DNA from: JAFMDF01 sp965277445
GTDB lineage: Bacteria; Bacteroidota; Bacteroidia; Chitinophagales; Saprospiraceae
DNA length: 64,000 nt
Assembly: GCA_965277445.1 (NCBI GenBank)
Contig: CBDICY010000010.1
Span: 1 to 64,000, forward strand
Reading direction: 5' to 3'
Below the pieces are notes generated by a model that saw only the letters and a list, made by a program, of their open reading frames with translations, was not told where the DNA came from and made no database searches. How positions within the stretch are numbered: the first letter of the stretch is position 1; every line of letters begins with the position of its first letter. The translations under genes and the position numbers were made by a program. This document shows positions 1 through 8,861 of the stretch, piece after piece.

Positions 1-1
1 T

Positions 2-454
2 CTGGCGAATTATGCCGCCCATCAGGTGACCTATGATATCGTTGCTATAGAAAACACCAATCAACAAATTGGTTCTGGTATGATCGGAACATTGCCAAAA
101 CCAATGAAAGAAAAAGCCTTTTTCAAACATTTGAAAAACAGTATGCAAGTCGCTTGTATTAAACATACCGCACTTAGTGGGCAATCGATTAAAAAGGTTG
201 CTTTTTGTGGTGGAGCAGGGGGCTTCCTATTAAAGCAGGCAATTCGACAAAAAGCAGATATTTTTATTACCGCAGATTATAAATATCATGAATTTTTTGA
301 TGCCGATCAACGAATTATTATCGCTGATATTGGACATTATGAAAGCGAACAATTCACTATTAACCTTTTACATGAGGTTTTAACCCAAAAATTTAGTAAT
401 TTTGCGGCTCATTGCACAGAAGTAAATACTAATCCTGTTAGCTATTACTTTTGA
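2..454 (+). CDS. NIF3-family dinuclear-metal protein (5' end outside window)
   Basis: This is the C-terminal part of a NIF3/YbgI-like protein (annotated in many genomes as Nif3-like dinuclear metal centre hexameric protein or GTP cyclohydrolase I type 2). The reading frame is open to the first bases of the window, so the gene begins upstream and position 26 (GTG) is not the start. Family signs are the glycine-rich GGAGG segment, ITADYKYHEFF, the metal-ligand motif GHYESE and the terminal NTNPVSYYF. Its biochemical role is not established in general. The next gene, a zinc-ribbon coiled-coil protein 122 nt downstream, is a frequent neighbour of NIF3 genes, which supports the assignment. Confidence 0.88.
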   Translation: MANYAAHQVTYDIVAIENTNQQIGSGMIGTLPKPMKEKAFFKHLKNSMQVACIKHTALSGQSIKKVAFCGGAGGFLLKQAIRQKADIFITADYKYHEFFDADQRIIIADIGHYESEQFTINLLHEVLTQKFSNFAAHCTEVNTNPVSYYF

Positions 455-576
455 TTTTATATATAAATTGTTGATTAATAGCGCCTTACTTGTTACATTT
501 AGTTAAAAAAATTAAATATAACAACTGGGTATTTCCAATAACTTTATACTTAATTCCCACAAACTCATATATAATT

Positions 577-1353
577 ATGGCAAAAGAATTAACAGTACCT
601 GAAAAATTAAAGCAATTATACGAATTGCAATTGGTGGATTCAGACATTGGCGGCATTGAAATCTTAAAAGGAGAATTGCCTATGGAGGTTAAAGATTTGG
701 AAGATGAAATAGCTGGATTAGGTACTAGAGTGAACCGCTTGATGAAAGATATTGATGGTGTCAACTACGATATCGGCAAGCATGAAACAAATATCCTAGA
801 ATCCAATGCTTTGATTGAGAAGTACAATCGACAGATGGATAATGTGAAGAATAATCGAGAATTCGATGCTTTATCTAAGGAATTAGAACTTCAAAAATTA
901 GAAATTCAGTTATCTGAAAAGAAAATTAGAGAAACGAAAAAACTTTTAGAAGCTAAGCAAGAAACCTTAAAAGCAGCGCAAGCAAGGTACGAAGGTAAAG
1001 AAAAGGATTTAGAGATTAAGAAAGTAGAATTAGAAAAGATCCAAGAAAAGACCGTTTTAACGGAAGAAAAATTATTGCGAAAATCTGAAAGAATTCGTAA
1101 AAAGATTGAAGATCGTTTATTGAAAGCTTACGATAGAGTACGTGCTACTTATAGAAATAGACTAGGAGTGGTCACCGTTTCAAGAGATTCTTGTGGTGGC
1201 TGTTTTAACAAGATTCCACCTCAATTACAGATGGAAATTGGTAACCGTAAGAAAATCATTGCTTGTGAACATTGCGGTAGAGTGTTAGTGGATGATGATA
1301 TTTTGTCTGTTGGTAAAAAAGTAAAGGAAGTAGCACCTCCTGAAGAAGCCTAA
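577..1353 (+). CDS. C4-type zinc ribbon coiled-coil protein (DUF164/CT398-like)
   Basis: A 258-residue protein with a long charged, heptad-rich helical region (roughly residues 10-185) and a C-terminal zinc ribbon with cysteines at about 206, 209, 230 and 233 (CGGC and CEHC). This is the layout of the zf-RING_7/DUF164 family; proteins of this family are cytosolic and proposed to bind nucleic acid or act as scaffolds, but the role is not settled. I take ATG 577 as start because the upstream extension to 490 encodes a hydrophobic, non-family stretch and ATG 577 follows an A/T-rich leader. It lies downstream of the NIF3 gene in the same direction, and a terminator hairpin follows it. Confidence 0.85.
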   Translation: MAKELTVPEKLKQLYELQLVDSDIGGIEILKGELPMEVKDLEDEIAGLGTRVNRLMKDIDGVNYDIGKHETNILESNALIEKYNRQMDNVKNNREFDALSKELELQKLEIQLSEKKIRETKKLLEAKQETLKAAQARYEGKEKDLEIKKVELEKIQEKTVLTEEKLLRKSERIRKKIEDRLLKAYDRVRATYRNRLGVVTVSRDSCGGCFNKIPPQLQMEIGNRKKIIACEHCGRVLVDDDILSVGKKVKEVAPPEEA

Positions 1354-1373
1354 TCTTATCCATAGCAACCAAT

Positions 1374-1409
1374 AAAAAAGCCTTGATGTATCAATATCGG
1401 GGCTTTTTT
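1374..1409 (+). terminator. Intrinsic terminator after the zinc-ribbon gene
   Basis: A hairpin with arms AAAAAAGCC and GGCTTTTTT lies 20 nt after the stop codon. The U-rich right arm makes it a rho-independent terminator for the plus strand, and the symmetric A/T tails mean it could work both ways. Confidence 0.75.
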
Positions 1410-2047
1410 ATTTAATAATCATTAACAACCAACTAAGTCTTTTTAGCCTACTATGTCACATTTTTTTCAGAAGATCGCCTAAGCATTTTTAGTTTAAAAA
1501 ACAGCCTTTTCTTTGAAGATTTACAGAGAGAAAAATGCTAAATCAACAAAAATAATAAGGAAATATAGAGACTTCGAGTGCAATAAAATCCTGTCTAAAA
1601 AATATAAATTCCCGTCAACAGGACGTAATAATTACGCTCCGTAATCTGTCACAGATTAGCCCATTATTAAATACACCTTCCTAACATTATTAAAATAAAC
1701 ACTCATTTACTATAGGTTATTAGCCTTTAAGACAATTTAGTTTTTGGTATATAAAAATATATTTTAATACCTTTAAATTAAGGGAGCGTCACAATATTTT
1801 TTTATTTAGCCTATGAAAAAGATATAATGAATGTATATTGCGAGTGTCTTTTATCATCGGGGGGTAGATAAAAGACATTAGGGGATGAACTTCGGTTTGT
1901 TCCCTTTTTTTGTGTTTAAATTAAACCTATTCACTTCCATCTAAACGATAGGATAAACGAAAAAATTGTTAGACTTATCTTTGTTTTGGTGCTATTTCGG
2001 TATCAATTCCATTCTGTTGGAATTAAAACAGATTTAGTAAATCTCTG
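1410..2047. other. Intergenic region, 640 bp, with one structured RNA candidate
   Basis: No convincing protein gene lies here. There is a small hairpin near 1622-1662 (words GTAATAATTACG and TCTGTCACAGA) and an AT-rich stretch around 1740-1840. The only strongly structured part is the double hairpin at 1845-1911, listed separately. Confidence 0.5.
1845..1911 (+). ncRNA. Candidate small structured RNA with intrinsic terminator
   Basis: Two hairpins follow one another. The first has perfect 11-bp arms (TGTCTTTTATC at 1845-1855, GATAAAAGACA at 1867-1877) around an 11-nt loop that carries six G's in a row (1859-1864). The second has a 10-bp stem (1881-1890 with 1895-1904, some G-U pairs) closed by a C(UUCG)G tetraloop and followed directly by seven T's, which is the form of a strong plus-strand terminator. 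No plus-strand gene lies just upstream (the nearest ends at 1353 with its own terminator) and the next gene points the other way, so an independent small transcript is the simplest reading. The promoter is not clear; TATATTG at 1834-1840 is a weak match to the Bacteroidota -7 box. No known RNA family is recognised. Confidence 0.45.
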
Positions 2048-2644
2048 TTACTCCACAAAATACAAAAAACGCTCCCGAAACTCCCCCATAGGAAAAACCC
2101 ATGCTTCATCCCTAGGATCAAACCGATGCACCACTTTAATCGCATAAATCTCTTTGATTCGTAGTTCTTCCCCGATTAATTTATTCACGGCTCTACTGAC
2201 GGCGGTGTTTTTATCATCCATATCCAAGCTGTCCAAGTTATCTGCTTTGATGTTGACGGTCACTCGATAATCTTCTTCTTCGATTAGGACAAATTGCCAT
2301 TCAGATGCGTCAAAGGTTTGTAGTACAATTAAGTTATTCAACATTTGGAATTTAAAATCCCAATCTGGTTGGGCGGGTAGGCAGTATTGGAATTCCCACA
2401 TAGGTAAGTTGGGCGCTAATTGGACGAGTTGTTGACTGAGTCTTAGTAACTGTTTGTCATTATTAGGGGAGAAAGTAAACAGATACGATTTCTGCAGTCC
2501 TTCATCTATTCCCCAAGCAAATTTGCCGAAGGAGAGGATTTGGTTATCTAGCAACTCTTTGGCTTTTTCTGCCGTTTGTTCGTTGCGAAAAATGGCTTCG
2601 TTGTAGGTAAACCATTGCCAGAATTGAGCGATTTTTATATGCAT
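2048..2644 (-). CDS. Hypothetical protein, 198 residues
   Basis: An intact cytosolic-looking protein with no signal peptide or membrane segment. It is rich in aromatic residues (FWQWF near the N-terminus, MWEFQYCLP in the middle, DEAWVFPMGEFRERFLYF at the end) and mildly acidic. I do not recognise the family. It stands alone: the candidate small RNA lies downstream and a tandem pair of insertion sequences begins 115 bp upstream of its start codon, which may have separated it from its original promoter region. Confidence 0.6.
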   Translation of the reverse strand: MHIKIAQFWQWFTYNEAIFRNEQTAEKAKELLDNQILSFGKFAWGIDEGLQKSYLFTFSPNNDKQLLRLSQQLVQLAPNLPMWEFQYCLPAQPDWDFKFQMLNNLIVLQTFDASEWQFVLIEEEDYRVTVNIKADNLDSLDMDDKNTAVSRAVNKLIGEELRIKEIYAIKVVHRFDPRDEAWVFPMGEFRERFLYFVE

Positions 2645-2758
2645 ATACTAGAAACAATGAACGATGAATTTACAAGATAATTACTTTAAGCGACTGTTTA
2701 AATAACTGTGTCTTCGCAATTTTTTAGTATTGATAATCAGCGCTTTAACTATCTATTA

Positions 2759-3821
2759 GATAATCAGATAAAGAATTAATAATTCGCACGGTTGTTGAAC
2801 TAGTTATATAAAAAATTATATGACTAAATTAGAAAGAAACAAATCGATTTATGAATGTCACAAGAAAGGTATGTCCCAAACAGAGATTGGCGAAATATTC
2901 TTTATTGGACAAAGTGCTGTTAGTCAGATAATTACAGCCATAAAAAATGGAGGTTTAGAAGAAGAAACAACAAAAACAGGCCCCAAATCAAGGCTAACGA
3001 ATACAGAAAAAGAACAATTAAAATCACTTTTATTAGAATCACCAAAAGATTATGGTTTTTTCACATGGGATAAATGGAGTATAAAATCTTTGATTAAACA
3101 AGAATTTGAGGTCGATTACCACGAAAATTATATATGGTACTTAATGAAATGTATAAATTATACTTCTCAGAAACCGCAAGTGAAAGATTACCGAAAAGAT
3201 GCTGAAAAAGTAGAGGTTTTCAAATCAAAAACGGCAGTTGATATAAAAAAAAGCCGAAGATGAAAATAGGCGAATAATTTTTCAAGATGAATCAGCAGTA
3301 CGTTTACTACCTTGTATAGCAAAGACTTATGCGCCAAAAGGTGAAACGCCCGAATTAGAATGCGATTCAAAAAACAAAGCATTTGTTAGTATATCAGGAG
3401 GAATTTCACCTGATGGCTATTCTTATTTTGAAATCAGGGAAAGCGAAGGCTTTAAACAACTAGGACTTACTCGATTTATAGATAATGTAGTAGCGGATTG
3501 TAGAGATAAAATATCCATGATATGGGATAATGCGCCTGCTCATCATTCAAAAACAATGAAAGCCTATTTGATGAATCAAAATCAAGATAATCCGATTGTA
3601 TGGTTAAGCAATATCCCACCATATAGCCCCGAATTTAACCCAATTGAACAAGTTTGGGGCTATTTGAAAAAGAAATTAGCCAATCAATTTGTAAAAACAA
3701 CCAGCGAACTCAAAGAACTTGTCACAAAAACGCTAAATGAAATGAAAAATGACACGGAACTTATCAAGAGTTTTTTCAAACATCCAGACATGGCTTGTTA
3801 TCAATTTTCTATCTGATTATC
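2759..3821 (+). mobile_element. IS630-type insertion sequence, copy 1 of a tandem pair
   Basis: A 1063-bp element with terminal inverted repeats of about 24 bp: the left end starts GATAATCAGATAAAG and the inverted right end reads GATAATCAGATAGAA, differing at few positions. It is flanked by TA (2757-2758 and 3822-3823), the target duplication expected for the IS630/Tc1/mariner group. It carries one transposase gene split by a frameshift. It is followed after a 5-bp TAATA spacer by a second copy in the same orientation; the two differ at only one position that I can find (3007 versus 4075). Confidence 0.9.
2820..3816 (+). CDS. IS630-family transposase, expressed by frameshift (orfA/orfB), copy 1
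   Basis: orfA (2820-3263, 147 residues) is the N-terminal DNA-binding part with helix-turn-helix segments (KGMSQTEIGEIFFIGQSAVS). orfB, open from about 3250 to 3816 in the +1 frame, is the DDE catalytic domain: FQDES holds the first Asp, MIWDNAPAHHS the second and YSPEFNPIEQVWGY the Glu, all as in active IS630 transposases. The frames meet at eight A's followed by GCC (3245-3252); loss of one A in the transcript, or a +1/-2 ribosomal shift, would join them. Because the second copy has the same run and the catalytic domain is undamaged, I read this as programmed slippage and not decay. The TGA stop lies inside the right inverted repeat. Confidence 0.85.
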
Positions 3822-3826
3822 TAATA

Positions 3827-4889
3827 GATAATCAGATAAAGAATTAATAATTCGCACGGTTGTTGAACTAGTTATATAAAAAATTATATGACTAAATTAG
3901 AAAGAAACAAATCGATTTATGAATGTCACAAGAAAGGTATGTCCCAAACAGAGATTGGCGAAATATTCTTTATTGGACAAAGTGCTGTTAGTCAGATAAT
4001 TACAGCCATAAAAAATGGAGGTTTAGAAGAAGAAACAACAAAAACAGGCCCCAAATCAAGGCTAACGAATACAGGAAAAGAACAATTAAAATCACTTTTA
4101 TTAGAATCACCAAAAGATTATGGTTTTTTCACATGGGATAAATGGAGTATAAAATCTTTGATTAAACAAGAATTTGAGGTCGATTACCACGAAAATTATA
4201 TATGGTACTTAATGAAATGTATAAATTATACTTCTCAGAAACCGCAAGTGAAAGATTACCGAAAAGATGCTGAAAAAGTAGAGGTTTTCAAATCAAAAAC
4301 GGCAGTTGATATAAAAAAAAGCCGAAGATGAAAATAGGCGAATAATTTTTCAAGATGAATCAGCAGTACGTTTACTACCTTGTATAGCAAAGACTTATGC
4401 GCCAAAAGGTGAAACGCCCGAATTAGAATGCGATTCAAAAAACAAAGCATTTGTTAGTATATCAGGAGGAATTTCACCTGATGGCTATTCTTATTTTGAA
4501 ATCAGGGAAAGCGAAGGCTTTAAACAACTAGGACTTACTCGATTTATAGATAATGTAGTAGCGGATTGTAGAGATAAAATATCCATGATATGGGATAATG
4601 CGCCTGCTCATCATTCAAAAACAATGAAAGCCTATTTGATGAATCAAAATCAAGATAATCCGATTGTATGGTTAAGCAATATCCCACCATATAGCCCCGA
4701 ATTTAACCCAATTGAACAAGTTTGGGGCTATTTGAAAAAGAAATTAGCCAATCAATTTGTAAAAACAACCAGCGAACTCAAAGAACTTGTCACAAAAACG
4801 CTAAATGAAATGAAAAATGACACGGAACTTATCAAGAGTTTTTTCAAACATCCAGACATGGCTTGTTATCAATTTTCTATCTGATTATC
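3827..4889 (+). mobile_element. IS630-type insertion sequence, copy 2 of a tandem pair
   Basis: The same 1063-bp element as the preceding one, repeated at a period of 1068 bp. The left end GATAATC starts at 3827 after TA (3825-3826), and the right end GATTATC stops at 4889 before TA (4890-4891). The right end overlaps the stop codon of the minus-strand gene 4885-6000. Near-complete identity of the two copies, including the noncoding ends, points to a very recent duplication. Confidence 0.9.
3888..4884 (+). CDS. IS630-family transposase, expressed by frameshift, copy 2
   Basis: Identical in layout to the copy at 2820-3816: orfA at 3888-4331, orfB in the +1 frame up to 4884, joined at the A8 run at 4313-4320. 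The single difference noticed is at 4075, where GAA becomes GGA and residue 63 of orfA changes from Glu to Gly, just after the helix-turn-helix region. All three catalytic motifs (FQDES, WDNAPAH, NPIEQVW) are intact. Whether the Gly variant is active cannot be told from sequence. Confidence 0.85.
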
Positions 4890-6000
4890 TATACTTTAAC
4901 TGTTGCGCTTCCTTTTCCTTCCGTCGTTCTATTTTCGCCAACTTTCGTTCCAAAACAGCTAAATCTTTTAGTTCAAAAAGGTAAATTTCTTTTTCAATCG
5001 CTTTAATTAAAAACGGAAAATCGTTCTGGGTAATTTGTCTTTTTTTACGATTGGGAAATAATTTACGGAAAGGGACTTTATTATTTAACTTAAAAGATAA
5101 TTCGTAATAATTGGATAAGAGCTCCCCTTTTTGGCTTAATTGCGGAACGGTTAATTTATTATTCGCTGGTGCTGCTCCTCCCCAACTATCAATCAACAAA
5201 GGTTCAATCGATGGGTAAACATTTAATTGCCGCTTCTTTAGTATTTTTCTACTAGGCAACTTCTTTTCCCTCGTCCACCAAATATCTCGAACGGCTTCCA
5301 TCGCGGCTATACTACCTGCTTCGGTTGGAATGGCATCTAAACTGTCTAAAGTTTCGATAATCAATTCGGTCATCGCCACTTCGTAAGGTAATTCACTAGC
5401 AATCGCTTGTATTCCGAGCGTTACGCCTAATAGGTTGGAATAGGCATCTTCTACCGAAAAACTAGAAAATCTTTCGGGTACAAAAGGAATGGAAGAAGCG
5501 CCATACCAAGTCGCTATTTCATGCCAGACCGATAAATCGTAGGCTATTTTACCCGCTAATTGGCGGGCATCGGCTGAGCTAATATTCGCAGGAATGGCTA
5601 CTTTTAAGGTCTTTTGTCCCCCCTCATGCCCTAATACTTTATCTATGATAGCTCCTTTACTCTCGATGATTAAGTTATATAAATACGCCGTCCAATCTGC
5701 TTGATCTCGTAGATGGCCCATGTCTATAAACCCTCCATTTCTAGTGTAAATAATTCCGTTGCCTTCTCGCTTCTTTTTATCTCCTAGAAATTTGTGCTTG
5801 CCTAAAGCATCGACGCCTATGACTTCGGTAATTTTCAAGCCAGGTACTCCCATTAATTTTACGTCTGCGCCAAAAGAACAACAAGTCCGAATGATTCGGG
5901 GTGGTGGCGTATTCCGCTTTTTCACTAACAACATTGGTTGCTTGGCGAATACTCCTTGAAGGCCAAATAAAAATAGGAAGGTAAAAAGCGTCGGTTTCAT
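4885..6000 (-). CDS. DUF4056-like secreted protein; stop codon supplied by an IS end
   Basis: A 371-residue protein with an N-terminal signal peptide (MKPTLFTFLFLFGLQGVFA). The segments PPPRIIRTCCSFG, NGIIYTRNGGFIDMGHLRDQADWT and YDLSVWHEIATWYG resemble the DUF4056 family of exported proteins, whose function is unknown; HLRD and HEIATWYG look like conserved polar sites. The C-terminus is lysine/arginine-rich and probably coiled coil. The last codons run into the right inverted repeat of IS630 copy 2: the reading ends Tyr-Arg-TAA, with TAA inside the repeat. Removing both elements and one TA would give Tyr-Asn-Arg-TAG, so the insertion changed only the last residues. The protein is probably still functional, but its downstream terminator region has been displaced. 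Confidence 0.65.
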   Translation of the reverse strand: MKPTLFTFLFLFGLQGVFAKQPMLLVKKRNTPPPRIIRTCCSFGADVKLMGVPGLKITEVIGVDALGKHKFLGDKKKREGNGIIYTRNGGFIDMGHLRDQADWTAYLYNLIIESKGAIIDKVLGHEGGQKTLKVAIPANISSADARQLAGKIAYDLSVWHEIATWYGASSIPFVPERFSSFSVEDAYSNLLGVTLGIQAIASELPYEVAMTELIIETLDSLDAIPTEAGSIAAMEAVRDIWWTREKKLPSRKILKKRQLNVYPSIEPLLIDSWGGAAPANNKLTVPQLSQKGELLSNYYELSFKLNNKVPFRKLFPNRKKRQITQNDFPFLIKAIEKEIYLFELKDLAVLERKLAKIERRKEKEAQQLKYR

Positions 6001-6156
6001 GCTATTTTATATAAATCAAAAAGTGGGAAGGTATTTTTTATAACTTCTCTCTTTTCAAACAGTCAGGTTAAATACACATTAATTCACGACAAAGTTAAGG
6101 TTAAAGGGGGGTAATTTTCAATTTTCAATTTATAATTTTCAATTTTCAACACAATG

Positions 6157-6196
6157 ACAAAATCCGCTCAACTATCATTAGTCAGGCGGATTTTGT
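6157..6196 (-). terminator. Hairpin between two minus-strand genes
   Basis: Perfect 11-bp arms ACAAAATCCGC (6157-6167) and GCGGATTTTGT (6186-6196) lie downstream of the OmpA-family gene, which ends at 6450 on the minus strand. It can act as a terminator for that gene, although the T-run is within the stem and not after it. Confidence 0.45.
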
Positions 6197-6216
6197 GATG
6201 CTTATAGTAATTTTTT

Positions 6217-6354
6217 GTTACTACTCGGCAAAGGGCGAAGGGTTTAAACTCCCGAGAAACGGTTAATTTTTTATAATTTGAGTGACTATCTTTCCCAATT
6301 TTGTTCGATAGTTACCTTTTGCCCTTCGCCTTTTGCCTCTAGCCAAGTAGTCAC
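6217..6354. repeat. Imperfect palindromic intergenic repeat (CGGCAAAGGGC family)
   Basis: The left part GTTACTACTCGGCAAAGGGC at 6217-6236, continuing into GAAGGG, is mirrored by CCCTTCGCC...TAGCCAAGTAG at 6322-6351. The same core recurs at 48022-48096 (both arms) and, more weakly, at 16956-16982. It appears to be a dispersed REP-like family. The rest of the 6001-6449 spacer is AT-rich text with the repeated words ATTTTCAATTT and TATAATTTTCAATTTTC (6113-6149). Confidence 0.55.
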
Positions 6355-6449
6355 AATTATTTAAGGGAATTTTTAAACTAAAATATATTTGTAAAAGGGC
6401 AACTTATTGAAATTTCCTTTATTGCTCAAATAGCAATGGCGGTAACCTT

Positions 6450-8816
6450 TTACTTGCGGTATTCTACTTTCACATCTGCATCCAAATGGGTAATTTTCAC
6501 CTCCGTTCGTCTATTTTCTTGATGTTGCCATTCTTCACATTCAATATTATCAAAACAATCGTTTTTTAAGGAAGCTTCCCCAAATCCTTTTCCGTTCAAG
6601 CGGTATTTGGCAATGCCTCTCTCCACAATATATTGCACCGCTGCTTCTGCTCTTCTTTGCGATAACTGTTCATTGTATTGCTTATCTCCTCGACTATCCG
6701 TATGCGAATATAAATCAATTTCCATACTTGGATAGCGGTGCAATAGGTCAATTAAATGGTCTAACGATTGAGACGCATCTCCTCGAATGGTTGCTTTATT
6801 AAAATCATAAAAAACATCTTCTAAGGTAATGACTTGTCCGACCTTTAAAGTCTCTGTTGGTTTTACATTGACAGGAGGTGCTGTTACTGATTTAATTGCA
6901 GGAGTCGACGTTACGGACTTAGTAACTGGCTTAGGCGCTGATTTGGCAACTGTTGGTACATTTAAATATAAAATCGTATTGATCGTTTGATCCGTTTGAC
7001 AATCCATTCCCAAGGTGGAATATTTCTTTTTATCGTCCTCAAAACGTTCTTTTTTCGCCACTAATTCATAATCACAATTACATTCTAAAAAGAAGGCAAA
7101 ATTTCCTTCATCATCAGTATTGGTTTGTTCGTATTCTCCTGTGCAGAAGTTAAATAAAGTAACTGCTGCATTCGGAATGGTTCGATTGTATTCTTGGTGA
7201 ATAACAGAACCATTTAAGGCCAATCCTTTTCGTTTTTTAAGTGGAATAATCCATTCTGGTTTGCGCATTAAATCGTAGGAATTTACGACTTTTTTCACAG
7301 CAGTATAGCCTTGTTTTTCAATGAGTATGGTATACGTTTTTCCATGTCTAACTTCTGGCTGTACCTTTCCTTTTACATCGGTTAGAAAACTAATGGGTTG
7401 TGCCCAAGACTGATTAGAGGTTGCCGCTCCATTTTTTACTTGCTTTCCAATGGCACTTGGAATACTATTTTTATTTTTATAAACGCCCTCTACAATGGTC
7501 ACCATCGCATCTGAAATTCGATCATTAGACGTTTCATCTACGATGGTAATGATATTTTGTCGATTTGGGGCAGGCGGTAAATTACCTGACCAAAAATAAA
7601 TATCATCACTTCCTACCCCACCCGCTCGATTGGAGGTAAAGTAACCCGCTGTTCCATTGTCTATTTTACTATAACCAAAATCATCTTTGCTAGAATTAAT
7701 CGGTTCGCCTAAATTCTCGGGGGTTGTCCATTCTCCATTCGTTAAATAGGTTTGATAAATATCTAATCCACCTACGCCTGGTAAGCCATCTGACGCAAAA
7801 TACAACATCCCCGTTTGATCAATAAATGGAAAAATTTCGTTGCCCGCCGTATTTATTTCAGGGCCTAAACTTTCTGGTACCGACCAATAACTCCCTGATC
7901 GAGTCGATTTATATAAATCCATACCACCCATACCGCCTAGTCGATTAGAAGCAAAATATAAAGTGCTGCCGTCCGCAGATAAAGTTGGGTGGCAAGTCGC
8001 AAATTCTTCGTCGTTAAAAGGTAATTCTATGACATTGCCCCATTTCTTATTATTCAAAGTGGCGCTATAAATCTTTAAATCAATGATGTTATTTTTGTTC
8101 CTTCCTTTATCATTATTTCTGGAAAAATACATAACAGTGCCCATTTTGTTAAAAGTAGCAGTACCATCGTGAAAATCCCCATTGATATTTCCTCCTAATA
8201 CTTGCGCCTCGGTAAAACTTTGCTCGCCTATTTGCTTAGCAAAAAATAAGTCCGAAAAATTATCTTTTGTCCACGTATCTTCAATCGCATCTGCATCTTT
8301 TCCGCGAGTAGACGTAAAAACAATACCTCCTTTATAAGGGACTGGACTGTAATCCAAATGAGCAGAATTCAATCCTTGTAAATTCGTAACCGCAACTTGT
8401 TGTTTTGGTAAAAATATTAGGTTGGCACAATCCGTAACTTCAGCTCTGGGTAGTTGATGTGCTTCGCCTACTAATACCCGATATTGGTTGTACCAATCTA
8501 AAGCTGTTTCGCACTTGCCATTGCTTTGTAATACTTGCGCATAATGTAACATGTCTTCAGGTGGGGTGTCTGCTTGTATAGCTTGCGCATACCAATATTC
8601 CGCAGATTCTGTATCTCCATTTAGGCGATAACTATCTGCTAACCTGATTTTTGCCATTTCATCCAAGCCACTTTCTCCCAATTGTTGGTATAAATCTGCT
8701 GCTTTTAAATAACTGAGCTGATCATAGGCTTGGTCTGCTTGAAGTTTAGCGTCTTTTTGTGCCCAACTATTGGTTGCCAATAACAGTAGGCCATACAGGA
8801 AATATTTTCTTTTCAT
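6450..8816 (-). CDS. OmpA-family protein with TPR, beta-propeller and CRD regions (PorE-like)
   Basis: A 788-residue exported protein. Signal peptide at 1-20 (ending SWAQ), TPR-like helices at about 25-130 (YWYAQAIQADTPPEDMLHYAQVL), a PD40/WD40-like propeller at about 140-430 with repeated strands such as LYFASNRLGGMGGMDLY and LYFASDGLPGVGGLDIY, carboxypeptidase-regulatory-like beta domains at about 430-640, and a C-terminal OmpA peptidoglycan-binding domain (HTDSRGDKQYN, NRRTEVKI). This order matches PorE of the type IX secretion system, which tethers the outer-membrane machinery to the wall. The start is ATG 8816; the longer frame to 8897 only translates an intergenic palindrome. It lies downstream of PorP/SprF and a giant cargo gene, the usual T9SS type-B neighbourhood. 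Confidence 0.85.
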   Translation of the reverse strand: MKRKYFLYGLLLLATNSWAQKDAKLQADQAYDQLSYLKAADLYQQLGESGLDEMAKIRLADSYRLNGDTESAEYWYAQAIQADTPPEDMLHYAQVLQSNGKCETALDWYNQYRVLVGEAHQLPRAEVTDCANLIFLPKQQVAVTNLQGLNSAHLDYSPVPYKGGIVFTSTRGKDADAIEDTWTKDNFSDLFFAKQIGEQSFTEAQVLGGNINGDFHDGTATFNKMGTVMYFSRNNDKGRNKNNIIDLKIYSATLNNKKWGNVIELPFNDEEFATCHPTLSADGSTLYFASNRLGGMGGMDLYKSTRSGSYWSVPESLGPEINTAGNEIFPFIDQTGMLYFASDGLPGVGGLDIYQTYLTNGEWTTPENLGEPINSSKDDFGYSKIDNGTAGYFTSNRAGGVGSDDIYFWSGNLPPAPNRQNIITIVDETSNDRISDAMVTIVEGVYKNKNSIPSAIGKQVKNGAATSNQSWAQPISFLTDVKGKVQPEVRHGKTYTILIEKQGYTAVKKVVNSYDLMRKPEWIIPLKKRKGLALNGSVIHQEYNRTIPNAAVTLFNFCTGEYEQTNTDDEGNFAFFLECNCDYELVAKKERFEDDKKKYSTLGMDCQTDQTINTILYLNVPTVAKSAPKPVTKSVTSTPAIKSVTAPPVNVKPTETLKVGQVITLEDVFYDFNKATIRGDASQSLDHLIDLLHRYPSMEIDLYSHTDSRGDKQYNEQLSQRRAEAAVQYIVERGIAKYRLNGKGFGEASLKNDCFDNIECEEWQHQENRRTEVKITHLDADVKVEYRK

Positions 8817-8861
8817 GTTATTATTTGTTGTCGGATTCTTGTTGGTTGCGGATTCCCCACG

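Noticed and set aside
1422..1840. Possible small genes in the spacer after the zinc-ribbon gene
   Set aside because: Frames are short and AT-biased, without a recognisable start or family pattern.
2820..4884. Reading the IS630 transposases as pseudogenes
   Set aside because: Both copies have the same A8 junction and an undamaged DDE domain, and a similar junction exists in a second IS family, so slippage is more economical, though decay is not formally excluded.
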